A stretch of DNA of 41,489 nucleotides from Planctomyces sp. SH-PL62 (GCA_945905295.1 CAMDPX010000039.1:1-41489); one strand, 5' to 3'. Shown: positions 18,490-27,155, counted from the stretch's first letter. Made by a program: numbers and translations. The notes: generated by a model from the sequence alone, not told the origin.

Positions 18490-18891
18490 GAATTCGATTT
18501 CAGACCGCAGCCTCAGGAGCAGAGCGAGACAGAAAACCTGTACGCAATGACCGTCAACCGGAAAGCGGGGCGGACTGTAGTTCGATCGAAAAAACCGGTC
18601 AACGTGAAGGTTTCGGACGTGACGCCTCGGCCGGTTGTGCGAGTCACAACACCGCTCAAAACGTGTTAAACCGGAGCGGTCATAGCGATTTCACGGCACA
18701 TCAAACGGCCGCAAATCGCTGCGTGTATTGCCCAAAATTCCCAACCGCTGCGACCGACGCGAATTCGACCTTTTTCAGACGACTTCGCTTGCCGAAGCAC
18801 AGTTCTTCCGTTCGCAGCGTCGCTGCGGCTTATTCCTCTGCCAAGGACTTTTGGGCAGACAAATGGGGCCAGAGGAATGCCGGACAGCGAG
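18490..18891. other. Intergenic region, no gene supported
   Basis: A 402-nt stretch upstream of the amidase gene. A 40-codon frame (18547-18669, +; [12 protein letters not shown]...) is basic and open but has no ribosome site and no recognisable homologue, so I do not call it. No long palindrome of the types found elsewhere is seen here. Confidence 0.5.
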
Positions 18892-19209
18892 TCATTCCTT
18901 CGATTTCGAGTCGCCGGTGCTCGACGATTTCGGAGCACTGGTGTCTGACTTCGTGCTGGAGTCCGGCTTCGACGAGGCCGCTTCGGACGCGGACTTATCA
19001 GCTTTCGCGGCGTCCTTGTAGGACTTGCTGCGATAGTCGGTCAGATAGAAGCCGGTGCCTTTGAAGATCAAGCCCGCGCCCGCCCCAATCAGCCGGCGGG
19101 CTTTCTTTTTCTTACAGACCGGACACTTCTTCTCCGGTTCCGCTTTGATGGATTGAAACAACTCCCACTTGTGATTGCAGGCACCGCATTCGTAGTCGTA
19201 GGTTGGCAT
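18892..19209 (-). CDS. FmdB-type zinc-ribbon protein
   Basis: A 105-residue protein. Residues 1-45 are the FmdB/CxxC_CxxC_SSSS zinc ribbon: 'MPTYDYECGACNHKWE' and 'KKCPVCKKKKARRLIG', the four cysteines forming one zinc site, followed by 'FKGTGFYLTDYRSKSYK'. The rest is a low-complexity Ser/Lys/Ala tail. I set the start at the canonical MPTYDY; an upstream in-frame start would add 15 unrelated residues. FmdB was named as a putative regulator in methylotrophs, but the role of this very widespread family is unclear. Confidence 0.9.
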   Translation of the reverse strand: MPTYDYECGACNHKWELFQSIKAEPEKKCPVCKKKKARRLIGAGAGLIFKGTGFYLTDYRSKSYKDAAKADKSASEAASSKPDSSTKSDTSAPKSSSTGDSKSKE

Positions 19210-19295
19210 GATGGCAGGTGAGTCTCGCAGAGAAACGGAGTTCGGCCGGGGCAAAATACGCGGAGACTCCCCGATTGTGTAGCCTGAGCCGACCG

Positions 19296-20513
19296 TTATC
19301 TCCCTCGATGCTTATTCAGCGTCCGTTCGTAGAGGTCCAACATGCGCGGCAGCATTTTGTCGAGGCTGTAGTTTTCCTGGATCATGTGCATGCCCGCGTC
19401 GCCGAGATGACGATAGGCCGCCGGATCGTCGAGAACTTGCAGAGCGAGTTCGGTCAGTCGATCGACATCGAAGAATCCGCCCAGTAGACCGTTCTCACCG
19501 TGACGGATCATCTCGCGGACCGGGGCCGTGTCAGAAGCGAGCACTGTCGCTCCGCAGGCCAGTGAGTTCATCAGCGACCAGCTCAACACGAACGGAACCG
19601 TCAGATAGATATGCAGGTCGCCCATGCTGATGATGTCGGCGAGCTGATTCGGTTCGACTCGGCCGGTAAAAATGAAGCGGCTGAGGTCGTAGTTGTCCTG
19701 TTTCAAAATGTGATCGCGGTAGCTCTCGGCGTCACTGATGCGCTGCATGTCGCCGCCGTAACAGACTCGGTCGGAACCGACGCAGACAAAGACAACATCT
19801 TTGCGAGCATCACAAATCCGCTTGGCGACTTTCATGAAGATGTCGAACCCGCGCATCGATTCGAAGCCGCGCGAGACGTAGGTGACGATCTTCGTGCCGG
19901 GTGGGATCACTCGGTCGCCGATCTGACGTGGAACCTGACGGCGATGCCAGACGTTCGTGTCGATCCCGTCGAAGATCGCATCGATCTTCGGTTGGTACTC
20001 GACCGGGAAGAGACTCTTTTGCCATTGCGTTGGCGAGTACCCCGCCGCGCAGGTTTGCAGGTCGAGCAGGATCATCGCGTTTCGCGTGCGTGAGCGGAGC
20101 AGGTCCAGCTCTTTGACCGGAATCTCCGGACGGAAGTCGAGGTCCGAGTTGCGGCCGTGATAGTAGTACTCGAAGTAATTGATGATCGGGCAGTCATAGA
20201 GATCGGCCAGAAACGTCGTCGAGCCGAAGCCGCTGTGGCCGACCACGAGGTCTGGCTTAATTTCCGGATGCGCCTTCATGGTTTCGTAGACGCCGTGTGT
20301 GTGCCACACGCAGTTCTCGAACGTGCGACTGCAATAGTGGACCGTCTTGGTCGCTCCGCCAGTGAGCTTGTACTGAAACCGTTGGATGCCATCGAACACG
20401 CCTGACGGTAGCTCGCACACGAACGAGCAGCGGAAGCCGTGCTTCTTGATGAGATAGCTGGCGATGTGACCGAACTGAGCTGGAAAGTTCTTATGAACGA
20501 ACAAGACGTGCAT
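19296..20513 (-). CDS. GT4-family glycosyltransferase
   Basis: A 405-residue GT-B-fold enzyme. N-terminal half: 'MHVLFVHKNFPAQFGHIASY' and 'PDLVVGHSGFGSTTFL' (acceptor side). C-terminal half: 'VSRGFESMRGFDIFMKVAKR', 'FTGRVEPNQLADIISMGDLH' and 'SLACGATVLASDTAPVREMI', with the glycosyltransferase group 1 donor-site pattern. It should transfer a sugar from an activated nucleotide donor to a cell-envelope glycan at the cytoplasmic face; donor and acceptor are unknown. GGAG lies 6 nt before the ATG. It is the last gene of a run of surface-glycan-like genes on this strand, separated from the epimerase by palindrome A2. Confidence 0.92.
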   Translation of the reverse strand: MHVLFVHKNFPAQFGHIASYLIKKHGFRCSFVCELPSGVFDGIQRFQYKLTGGATKTVHYCSRTFENCVWHTHGVYETMKAHPEIKPDLVVGHSGFGSTTFLADLYDCPIINYFEYYYHGRNSDLDFRPEIPVKELDLLRSRTRNAMILLDLQTCAAGYSPTQWQKSLFPVEYQPKIDAIFDGIDTNVWHRRQVPRQIGDRVIPPGTKIVTYVSRGFESMRGFDIFMKVAKRICDARKDVVFVCVGSDRVCYGGDMQRISDAESYRDHILKQDNYDLSRFIFTGRVEPNQLADIISMGDLHIYLTVPFVLSWSLMNSLACGATVLASDTAPVREMIRHGENGLLGGFFDVDRLTELALQVLDDPAAYRHLGDAGMHMIQENYSLDKMLPRMLDLYERTLNKHRGR

Positions 20514-20539
20514 GGGATGCTCCGTGTTAGAAAAGAATT

Positions 20540-20618
20540 GGCGAGCGGGGCGGCGTCAGCCCCCCGGTTGGACGCACGACTTGCGAACCACCGGGGGGCT
20601 GACGCCGCCCCGCTCGCC
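20540..20618. repeat. Palindromic repeat A2
   Basis: Perfect 29-nt inverted repeat (20540-20568 and 20590-20618) around a 21-nt loop. The right arm is identical to that of A1 at the window start. It lies between two genes on the minus strand, 12 nt past the epimerase stop codon and 26 nt before the glycosyltransferase start. Confidence 0.92.
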
Positions 20619-20630
20619 TGTTGTTTGGAG

Positions 20631-22292
20631 TTAAGCGGCCGCCTTTTTGGCGAGGAACCGCGTCGTGGCGGGCATATCGTCAGCGTGTTTGCGAAGTGCG
20701 TCGAACTTCAAGACGGAGAGCCCTTCGCCTTCGAGGTGTTTCGAGTTGCTGTAGATCGGATCTCGCCAGTTCGGGACATGTCCGCCGAGTACCGCATCAA
20801 CCATTTCTTGAACTCCGTCGACCAAGTCGATCGAAGCTCGGAATCCGAGTGCGCGGCGAATCTTCTCGAAGTTGACCCGGTAGTTGCGCATGTCGTCGTT
20901 GTTGCGGACTGCCTCGACTTCGATTCCCGGACAGGATTGGGCGACGATCTGGCCGAGCTGCGTCAGCGTGTAGTTCTGGCTTTCGTCGCCGACGTTAAAG
21001 ATTTGGCCGCCGACTTTGGCGAGCGGAGCCTCCAGCGTCAGCACGCACGCACGAGCGATATCGCGAGTGTGAACGAACGGCCGCCATTGTTCGCCATTGA
21101 AGACGCGGATCTTCTTGTCGGTCACGGCCTGAGCGCTGAAGAGATTGGCGACCAGATCGAATCGTGGGCGATGCGACCAGCCGTAGGCGGTCGCGAATCG
21201 CAAGATCGTCGGTTGGAAGTCGGCGTCCGCCGCATCGAGCAGTGCCCGTTCGGCGTCGATCTTCGTCGTCGCGTACAACGAGACCGGATTGAGCGGCGAG
21301 TCTTCGGACATGATCTCTTCCGAATCGCCGTAGACGCTACACGTCGAGGCGAAAACGAATTTCGACACGCCATTGGCCTTCGCCAGTTGAGCCATCATCT
21401 TGGCCGCGGCGTAATTCACGGTGATCGTCGTCTCACGATCGAGAGCACACGCCGGATCGCCGACGATGGCCGCCAGGTGACAGACCGCGTCCATGCCTCG
21501 CAGAGCGCGGGCGGCGTCTTCGATGTTGCGGAAGTCCCCCTTCATGACTTCCAGACGCGGATGTTCGAGCACATCCGCCAGCGAATGCGTCCCAAACAAT
21601 TCGAGGTCGAGCACGCGCACGCGATAACCGGCATCGAGCAGTTGCCGAGTCAAAATCGAACCGATGTAACCCGCTCCGCCAACGACGAGCACGTCTTCGA
21701 CTTTGGTGTTCGCCGCTTCGCCGCGCAGAACGACCCGGAAGAGTTCTCCGACTTTCATCCGCGAGTACCGCACACACGCGACGACGGCACAGAGCAACGT
21801 CCAGGCGGGCAGGCCGACTTCCAGTGTCTGTTGCGGTTTTTTGAACGCGAACGCACCTAAGGCCAGGTGGGCGATCAGTCCGATTCCGCACGCGATCGCG
21901 ATGGCCGTTAAGCGCTGTTGAACTCGCGAGAACGGGACCGGCTGGTAGACGCGCGTTAGAGCGAACAGCACCACGGTCGAGAGTCCGAACCAGCCGGCGT
22001 TCATCAAGTACGTGGCGTTGACTCGGTCAAACAGTGCTCCGATGGGATTATCCCAGCTCAGGCCGCCCATGACGGCCAGTCGCACGACTGCGGCCATCAC
22101 CAGCACCGCATTCGCGACGAGAAAATCGACGAACACGCGAACCGCAAGTTTGTCCGATGTCAGCGATCCGAAGAGTTGTGTCCACACTTGATCGAAGAGC
22201 TTGCGAGTTCCCGGCATCGTGACGGGCTGAAAGACCTCGCGCGGCAATTCGCCGCTCGTCAGGCCCGGCTGCATGAGGCATCCCTGCGACAT
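20631..22292 (-). CDS. Membrane-anchored NAD-dependent sugar epimerase/dehydratase
   Basis: A 553-residue protein fusing a membrane part to an extended SDR enzyme. Residues about 50-178 hold four hydrophobic spans (e.g. 'FLVANAVLVMAAVVRLAV', 'LTAIAIACGIGLIAHLALGA'). From residue 200, 'VLVVGGAGYIGS' is the NAD-binding GxxGxxG loop; 'TCSVYG' and 'YATTK' give the Ser/Tyr/Lys catalytic set, and 'RPFVHTRDIARA' is typical of nucleotide-sugar epimerases. The layout recalls CapD/WbpM-type membrane-linked nucleotide-sugar enzymes, but the catalytic part looks like the UDP-glucose 4-epimerase group. I set the start at the ATG with AAGGAG 7 nt upstream instead of an earlier in-frame start. Substrate not determinable. 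Confidence 0.88.
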   Translation of the reverse strand: MSQGCLMQPGLTSGELPREVFQPVTMPGTRKLFDQVWTQLFGSLTSDKLAVRVFVDFLVANAVLVMAAVVRLAVMGGLSWDNPIGALFDRVNATYLMNAGWFGLSTVVLFALTRVYQPVPFSRVQQRLTAIAIACGIGLIAHLALGAFAFKKPQQTLEVGLPAWTLLCAVVACVRYSRMKVGELFRVVLRGEAANTKVEDVLVVGGAGYIGSILTRQLLDAGYRVRVLDLELFGTHSLADVLEHPRLEVMKGDFRNIEDAARALRGMDAVCHLAAIVGDPACALDRETTITVNYAAAKMMAQLAKANGVSKFVFASTCSVYGDSEEIMSEDSPLNPVSLYATTKIDAERALLDAADADFQPTILRFATAYGWSHRPRFDLVANLFSAQAVTDKKIRVFNGEQWRPFVHTRDIARACVLTLEAPLAKVGGQIFNVGDESQNYTLTQLGQIVAQSCPGIEVEAVRNNDDMRNYRVNFEKIRRALGFRASIDLVDGVQEMVDAVLGGHVPNWRDPIYSNSKHLEGEGLSVLKFDALRKHADDMPATTRFLAKKAAA

Positions 22293-22619
22293 CGTTGGCT
22301 CCTTCACCGATTGCGTCTGCGTTCTGACTGGGCGAGAAAGCGGGACCGTCGACAAAGCCACGGATCGCGAACGCCTCCCTGCGGGCGAGACTTCGCCCAT
22401 CAGAATTTTCGGACACTGGCCATCGGGAAGATGAGCAAACTTTGACGGTCACGCGGAGGATCGCGATTCCGCGAACTGTGCCCGCGCGGCACGAGAGCGG
22501 CAGAGATTGCCGGTAGGTAGGTTGGGACTCCGTCCCGACCGTTTCATAGTCTCAACCAATGGTTGATTCGCGAACGAACATTGTCGACTCGCCGGAATGG
22601 GTCGGGACGGAGTCCCAAC
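22293..22619. other. Intergenic region between DegT and epimerase genes
   Basis: A gap of about 327 nt between two genes of the same strand, most of which is palindrome E (22517-22623) and the epimerase leader with its AAGGAG. No further gene is supported. A 15-nt palindrome (TCAACCAATGGTTGA, 22552-22566) sits inside the loop of E. Confidence 0.5.
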
Positions 22620-22623
22620 CTAC
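22517..22623. repeat. Palindromic repeat E, supplies a stop codon
   Basis: Perfect 24-nt inverted repeat (22517-22540 and 22600-22623) with a 59-nt loop; on the minus strand the right arm begins GTAGGTTGGGACTCC. The TAG inside that end is the stop codon of the DegT aminotransferase gene. Confidence 0.9.
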
Positions 22624-23864
22624 GCCGCGCGGGCGAGCGGCATCAGCGACTTCTGCGTCGCGTGCGACATGACCTTCGCAACCGCGCGAGCGGTGTCGAG
22701 CATGTCCGGTGCGCTGAGCGTTGGATGGACGACGAACATCAGGCTCGTATCGCTCAACTGCCGAGCGTTCGGCAATCGCTGATCCGGCTTGAGACCAACG
22801 GCCTCGAACGCGGCTTCCTGATAAATCTCACAACAGATCCCGCTGCCGCAGGGGATGCCTTCCTTCTGCAACGCTTTCACGATCAGGTCGCGAGTCCAGC
22901 CGGCTTGCAGTTGTTCCGGCCGAATGAAACCGTAGTGCTTGTAATAGCTGTGAAAGCAATCGATCTCGGGAGTCTCTGTGCGGATGCCGGGAATGCGTGA
23001 CAACGCTTCATCCAGCGTGGCGGCGTTGCGACGGCGAGCGTCCACCCAATTCGACAACTCGCGCAGAGCACAGCGGCCGATCGCAGCCTGCATTTCGGTC
23101 ATCCGCCAGTTCGTGCCGAGCGACTCGTGAGTCCATTTGAAGATTGTCGGGTGCTCGCGGTTGTAGACGGCGTCCCAATCCTTGCCGTGGTCTTTGTAGC
23201 TCCACGCGCGGCCCCACAGTTCTTTGCGATTCGTGACGAGCATTCCGCCTTCGCCGCCCGTCGTGATGATCTTGTCCTGGCAAAACGAGAAGGCTCCAAA
23301 GTCTCCGATCGAGCCGACCGGCCGACCGTGGTAAGTCGCCCCGTGAGCCTGCGCGCAGTCCTCAATCACGAACAATCCGCGGTCGCGAGCCAAGTCCATG
23401 ATCGGGGCCATGTCACACGGCCAACCGGCGATGTGGACGGGGATGATCGCCTTCGTGTTCGGTGTCAGCGCGGCCTCGATCGTTTCGGCGGACAGGTTGC
23501 CGTTGATCGGATCGACGTCCGCAAAGATCGGTCGAGCGCCTCGCGCCCAAACCGCGCTCGCCGTCGCGATAAACGTGCGCGGCGGGACGATCACGTCGTC
23601 GCCCGGCCCGATGCCGAGTGCGTGCAACGCCAACTCAATCGCCAACGTGCCGTTGGCCAGCGAGATCGCGTGCTCGCAATTGACGGCCCTGGAGAATTCG
23701 TTTTCAAACAGCCGGCATTCCTGTCCGGTCCAGTAATTCACTTTGCCGGACTTCAATACCGCTTGCACGGCGTCGCATTGAGCTTCATCGAAGATGGGCC
23801 ACGGCGCGAACGGCTTTTGGCGAACCGGCAACCCGCCATCCGTGGCGAGCAGATCGAGAGACAT
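22620..23864 (-). CDS. DegT/DnrJ/EryC1/StrS-family aminotransferase
   Basis: A 414-residue PLP-dependent sugar aminotransferase of the DegT/StrS group, which transfers an amino group to a keto-sugar nucleotide. 'ANGTLAIELALHALGIGPGD' and 'VIEDCAQAHGA' bind PLP. The catalytic Lys is at 198 in 'FSFCQDKIITTGGEGG', and 'GTNWRMTEMQAAIG' is also typical. Length is as usual for the family. It lies between the epimerase and KAS III genes, both of them plausible partners in making an amino-sugar for a surface glycan. Its TAG stop codon is part of palindrome E, and its upstream region holds palindrome F. Confidence 0.93.
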   Translation of the reverse strand: MSLDLLATDGGLPVRQKPFAPWPIFDEAQCDAVQAVLKSGKVNYWTGQECRLFENEFSRAVNCEHAISLANGTLAIELALHALGIGPGDDVIVPPRTFIATASAVWARGARPIFADVDPINGNLSAETIEAALTPNTKAIIPVHIAGWPCDMAPIMDLARDRGLFVIEDCAQAHGATYHGRPVGSIGDFGAFSFCQDKIITTGGEGGMLVTNRKELWGRAWSYKDHGKDWDAVYNREHPTIFKWTHESLGTNWRMTEMQAAIGRCALRELSNWVDARRRNAATLDEALSRIPGIRTETPEIDCFHSYYKHYGFIRPEQLQAGWTRDLIVKALQKEGIPCGSGICCEIYQEAAFEAVGLKPDQRLPNARQLSDTSLMFVVHPTLSAPDMLDTARAVAKVMSHATQKSLMPLARAA

Positions 23865-23883
23865 TTCGGAATCCTTTCCGATC

Positions 23884-23961
23884 GTAGGTCAGCCTTTCTA
23901 GGCTGACCCGAATAGGGATAGTCGTTGGCAACGCAGGGTCAGGCTGGAAAGCCTGACCTAC
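23884..23961. repeat. Palindromic double hairpin F, supplies a stop codon
   Basis: Inverted repeat of 26-nt arms (23884-23909 and 23936-23961, three mismatches). Each arm is itself a perfect mini-hairpin: GTCAGCCT..AGGCTGAC on the left and GTCAGGCT..AGCCTGAC on the right, so the bases that differ between arms are compensated inside each arm. The right end contains the TAG stop codon of the KAS III gene. Confidence 0.9.
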
Positions 23962-24989
23962 ATCGCCCATCGCAGCATCGTCGCGCCCCACGAATAACCG
24001 ACGCCAAACCCAACCAGCATGACTCGGTCGCCGATTTTCAGGCGGCCGGCTTTGTGGGCTTCTTTCAAGGCGATCGGGATCGTGGACGAAACCGTGTTAC
24101 CGCAATGGCTCATGGAGACATAGAACCGTTCCGGCGGGATTTCAATTTTGTCCCGCAGGTGTCGCAGCATGTATTCGTTGGCTTGGTGGAAGAGAAACAG
24201 ATCGACGTCGTCAAAGGTGATGCCGGCGCGACTACAAATGCCGGCGACCAAATCGGGCACGGCGTCGAGCGTGAAGAGGAAAATCTCCGGCCCGTTCATG
24301 TAGAGCGTCGGAGGGACCAGGACATGCTCATCAGCGTCCTCGACACCACCGCCGCTGGCGAACCCGGCGACTGGCTTACGCATCCCGCCGGTCTGAACGA
24401 TGAGGTTCTTCGCTCCTCGGCCGTCTGTGCCGTACACGAACGGCCCAATCGCGGGGGCTTGTTCGCTGTGCGAATCCTGAGCAGTGATCAACGTCGCGGC
24501 CGAGGCGTCACCGAAGAGCGTGCGAACCGACATGTCCGTCGGCGTGATGAATTTGGTGTAGGTTTCGGCGGTCACGACCAGCACGTTGTTGACTTGGCCG
24601 GTCTCAATCAATCCCTTGGCCATGCCGAGGCCATAAATGAATCCGGAACAGCCGAGGTTGAAGTCCAGCGCCCCGCAACTGGTCCGCAGGCCGAGCCGAT
24701 GTTGCAGCAGGCAGGCGGTCGTGGGGAGAAAATAATCGGGCGACTGCGTGCAGAGCATCAAATAGTCGATGTCTTCGGGTTTGCACGCTCCGGACTCAAA
24801 CAGCTTCGAGACCGCTTTGACGGCGAGATCCGACGACAACTCCTCTTCTTCGGAGATGCGTCGTTCTTCGATGCCGGTTTTGCTTTGAATTTTCTGAGGC
24901 GACCAGTTGGGCGCGATCTCGCACAACTGCGGGTTGTTGAGAACCTGCGGCGGCAAGTAGTACTCGATCGCTTTGAGAATCGCCTGCAT
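23958..24989 (-). CDS. 3-oxoacyl-ACP synthase III family protein
   Basis: A 343-residue thiolase-fold condensing enzyme of the KAS III/FabH group. The full catalytic triad is present: Cys 114 ('DFNLGCSGF'), His 268 ('LFLFHQANEYML') and Asn 298 ('SHCGNTVSSTIP'). Housekeeping FabH starts fatty-acid synthesis from acetyl-CoA and malonyl-ACP. Its position beside a dedicated acyl carrier protein and sugar-modifying genes suggests instead a specialised acyl group for a surface glycan or a small lipid, which is an inference. The TAG stop lies in palindrome F. The ATG lacks a strong ribosome site. Confidence 0.92.
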   Translation of the reverse strand: MQAILKAIEYYLPPQVLNNPQLCEIAPNWSPQKIQSKTGIEERRISEEEELSSDLAVKAVSKLFESGACKPEDIDYLMLCTQSPDYFLPTTACLLQHRLGLRTSCGALDFNLGCSGFIYGLGMAKGLIETGQVNNVLVVTAETYTKFITPTDMSVRTLFGDASAATLITAQDSHSEQAPAIGPFVYGTDGRGAKNLIVQTGGMRKPVAGFASGGGVEDADEHVLVPPTLYMNGPEIFLFTLDAVPDLVAGICSRAGITFDDVDLFLFHQANEYMLRHLRDKIEIPPERFYVSMSHCGNTVSSTIPIALKEAHKAGRLKIGDRVMLVGFGVGYSWGATMLRWAM

Positions 24990-25039
24990 GAATCATGTCT
25001 CGAGGGCTTCGACGGGGAACAGGATAGTCACCGCGGCAC

Positions 25040-25288
25040 TCAGGCCGCCATCTTCGTGGGGCTGAGCTCGGCAGTGACTTCGTCCATCAGGTCTTCCACG
25101 GTGTGACAACGCAGGATCGTGCCCGGAGCAATTCGCACCCCGAAGTCCTCATCGAGCATCGCGATCAGGCCGATGAAGGTCATCGAACTCCAACCGGCAA
25201 TGTCCTGCAACACCGTCTCTTTTTGAATTGAACCCGCGCTGACATCAAACAGTTCATGCAACGCGGCGAGGAATTGCGGCGCATTCAT
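25040..25288 (-). CDS. Acyl carrier protein-like protein
   Basis: An 82-residue four-helix carrier protein. 'LQDIAGWSSMTFIGLIAMLD' followed by 'EDFGVRIAPGTI' aligns with the ACP core, where the phosphopantetheine Ser is usually in DSL; here it reads SSM, so the Ser is kept but its neighbours are changed. AGGAGA lies 6 nt before the ATG. It ends 50 nt before the KAS III gene, so the two are likely co-transcribed, and it should deliver an acyl chain to that enzyme or a following acyltransferase. No acyltransferase is seen in this cluster. Confidence 0.82.
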   Translation of the reverse strand: MNAPQFLAALHELFDVSAGSIQKETVLQDIAGWSSMTFIGLIAMLDEDFGVRIAPGTILRCHTVEDLMDEVTAELSPTKMAA

Positions 25289-25380
25289 ACGATCTCTCCT
25301 GCGCTAACCGAAAGTCTCCAAAGGGCGCGGCTTGTAGCAGAGGCCGCACAAACCCAGCAACACGAGTTCGCACGTTCGAC

Positions 25381-25420
25381 CGGCCGAATGCCGTGAGCCG
25401 AAGGCCGAGAGCCGTTATCC
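25381..25420. repeat. Half of palindromic repeat C (C2)
   Basis: Similar to the left arm plus loop edge of C1, including the shared GCCGTTATCC end, but without a matching right arm. It lies in the leader region between the ACP gene and the divergent gene at 25563, just before palindrome D2. Confidence 0.6.
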
Positions 25421-25438
25421 TAATTTCAGTTAGAACGC

Positions 25439-25532
25439 GACGGGGTCGGGAGTCTTTTTCAGGTCGGCCCCACAGAATTGTCGGTCGGTGATTGGGTTGC
25501 GGGCCGACCTGAAAAAGACTCCCGACCCCGTC
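25439..25532. repeat. Palindromic repeat D2
   Basis: Perfect 32-nt inverted repeat (25439-25470 and 25501-25532) around a 30-nt loop; the outer 20 nt of the arms match D1. It ends 30 nt upstream of the start of the dimethylformamidase-like gene, much the same distance as D1 from argH. Confidence 0.92.
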
Positions 25533-25562
25533 ATACGGCACAACCATGTGGAGTTCATCATC

Positions 25563-27155
25563 ATGTTGATCGGGTTTGTCAGTGACGAGCGCTACGTCGC
25601 GGTTTCGGATGTCCTGTTGGAGTTCGTCAACGCACGCGGCGACTCGTGGGAGACACGTTCTCGCGCGAGCGGCTCCGTGCATCTCGACCTGCCGAGCGGC
25701 GAGTATCTCGTCACGCTGCAACGGCCCGGCTTCGGCGGCAAGCGCGTTCGGCTGACGTTGCCAACCACACAACCGCATCACTTCCGGCTATTGTCCGATG
25801 GGCTGCTCGGCTATGCGTGGCCGAAGTGCGTGCGGTCGGGCGAAGAGGCCGAGTTTCGAGTCCACTCGGTCGAATGCTTCCACTTGGAGTTGTGGCGGTA
25901 CGGCTGGACGAAAGAGCGTGTTCGCGGACTCGGCTGGCACGACGAGCATGGGCCACGAGCGATGATGCAGATCACTCCCGACGGCGACTACACACAAACC
26001 GGCGTCGAGTGGAATAAGTTCGGCTACACCAGCCCCGCTCAGAAACAGATGGCGAAGGCTCCGGAGCGGTCGGGCTTGTACTACTTCCACGCCAGCACCG
26101 CGTCCGGCCGAGCGTTCGCGTTTCCTTGGGTCGTCGCGCCCGCCCAGCCGACCGCGCCTGTGGCTGTGCTGGCGTCGAACATCACTTGGAACTGCTACAA
26201 CAATTTCGGAGGCCGTAGCAACTACATCCACGCGAACGCTCTGCCCAATGTGCCGGTCGTCAACTCACGGCAGGAGATCGCTCGCTACATCGACCCGAAG
26301 TTTCAGACCTGGGGCTGGAACGACTACGTCCCGCTGTCGTTCGAGCGTCCGGAGCCGATCAACGACATCGCGCTTGCCGAACAAATCACCGATCCGATTG
26401 AAGGCCGCGCCGCGTGCCACATCGCTCCGGCCGAATGGCGATTGCTCGGCTGGCTGGAGAGGGAAGGCTTCGCTTACGACTTCTACTCCGAGACGCAGTT
26501 GCACGACGACGTGCTCGATTTGTCGAAGTACAAGGTGCTCATCATCAGCACGCACCCGGAGTATTGGACGCGAAAGATGTACGACCGCGTCAAGCACTGG
26601 GTTTTCCACGAAGGCGGCCGGCTGATGTACCTCGGCGGCAATGGCGTGAACTGCGAAGTCACGCTGCACGACAACGACACGATGACCGTCCACAACGGCA
26701 CGATGACCAGCCTTTGGCCCGAAGGAATCGGAGCGGAAAGCCGGCTCGGCAAGCGGCATGAATCGGAAGCCAACCTATTAGGCGTCGTCTTCACACCCAG
26801 TGGAATCATGACCGGCGCGCCTTATCGAGTGACCGACGACACACACTGGTGCTTCGAGGGAACCGGCCTGAAGAACGGCGATACGTTCGGCGAAAAGAGC
26901 CTGCACCGTCGCTGTCCCGGCGGAGCCTCCGGCCACGAGACCGACAAGATCTCGGCGAGTTCTCCCAAAGGGACGCGAATGCTCGCGAAAGGTCTCAACC
27001 CCGACGACGGCGGCGCGGAGATGTCGATCTTCGACACCGAGTCCGGCGGCGGGACGTTCTCCGCCGGCTCGATCTGCTGGCCCAGCAGCATCCCCATTGA
27101 CGATCACGTCTCACGAATCACAGCCAACGTGCTGCGAAAGTTTTCGCGCTCGTAG
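25563..27155 (+). CDS. N,N-dimethylformamidase large-subunit-like protein
   Basis: A 530-residue protein resembling the C-terminal domain of the N,N-dimethylformamidase beta subunit. The region 'LASNITWNCYNNFGGRSNYI' through 'YKVLIISTHPEYWTRKMYDR' and 'GGRLMYLGGNGVNCEVTLH' is characteristic, with the Asn/Tyr/His/Glu-rich pocket of that fold. Residues 1-90 form a beta-sandwich-like segment ('GSVHLDLPSGEYLVTLQRPG') as in carboxypeptidase-regulatory-like domains. Whether it hydrolyses amides is unknown. I chose the ATG at 25563; an in-frame upstream start at 25488 would read through palindrome D2. Its last two codons and TAG stop are supplied by palindrome G1. No signal peptide is seen. Confidence 0.85.
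   Translation: MLIGFVSDERYVAVSDVLLEFVNARGDSWETRSRASGSVHLDLPSGEYLVTLQRPGFGGKRVRLTLPTTQPHHFRLLSDGLLGYAWPKCVRSGEEAEFRVHSVECFHLELWRYGWTKERVRGLGWHDEHGPRAMMQITPDGDYTQTGVEWNKFGYTSPAQKQMAKAPERSGLYYFHASTASGRAFAFPWVVAPAQPTAPVAVLASNITWNCYNNFGGRSNYIHANALPNVPVVNSRQEIARYIDPKFQTWGWNDYVPLSFERPEPINDIALAEQITDPIEGRAACHIAPAEWRLLGWLEREGFAYDFYSETQLHDDVLDLSKYKVLIISTHPEYWTRKMYDRVKHWVFHEGGRLMYLGGNGVNCEVTLHDNDTMTVHNGTMTSLWPEGIGAESRLGKRHESEANLLGVVFTPSGIMTGAPYRVTDDTHWCFEGTGLKNGDTFGEKSLHRRCPGGASGHETDKISASSPKGTRMLAKGLNPDDGGAEMSIFDTESGGGTFSAGSICWPSSIPIDDHVSRITANVLRKFSRS

Noticed and set aside
18547-18669. 40-codon basic reading frame
   Set aside because: No ribosome site, no recognised family, and no partner; kept only as a remark in the intergenic entry.
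20439-21860. 473-codon plus-strand frame opposite the epimerase gene
   Set aside because: It is the complement of a well-supported SDR gene with clear NAD and catalytic motifs; the product is His/Arg/Asp-rich and has no recognisable domain.
25488-25562. Longer N-terminus for the dimethylformamidase-like protein
   Set aside because: It would read through the right arm of palindrome D2 from a non-ATG start; similarity to the family starts after the ATG at 25563.
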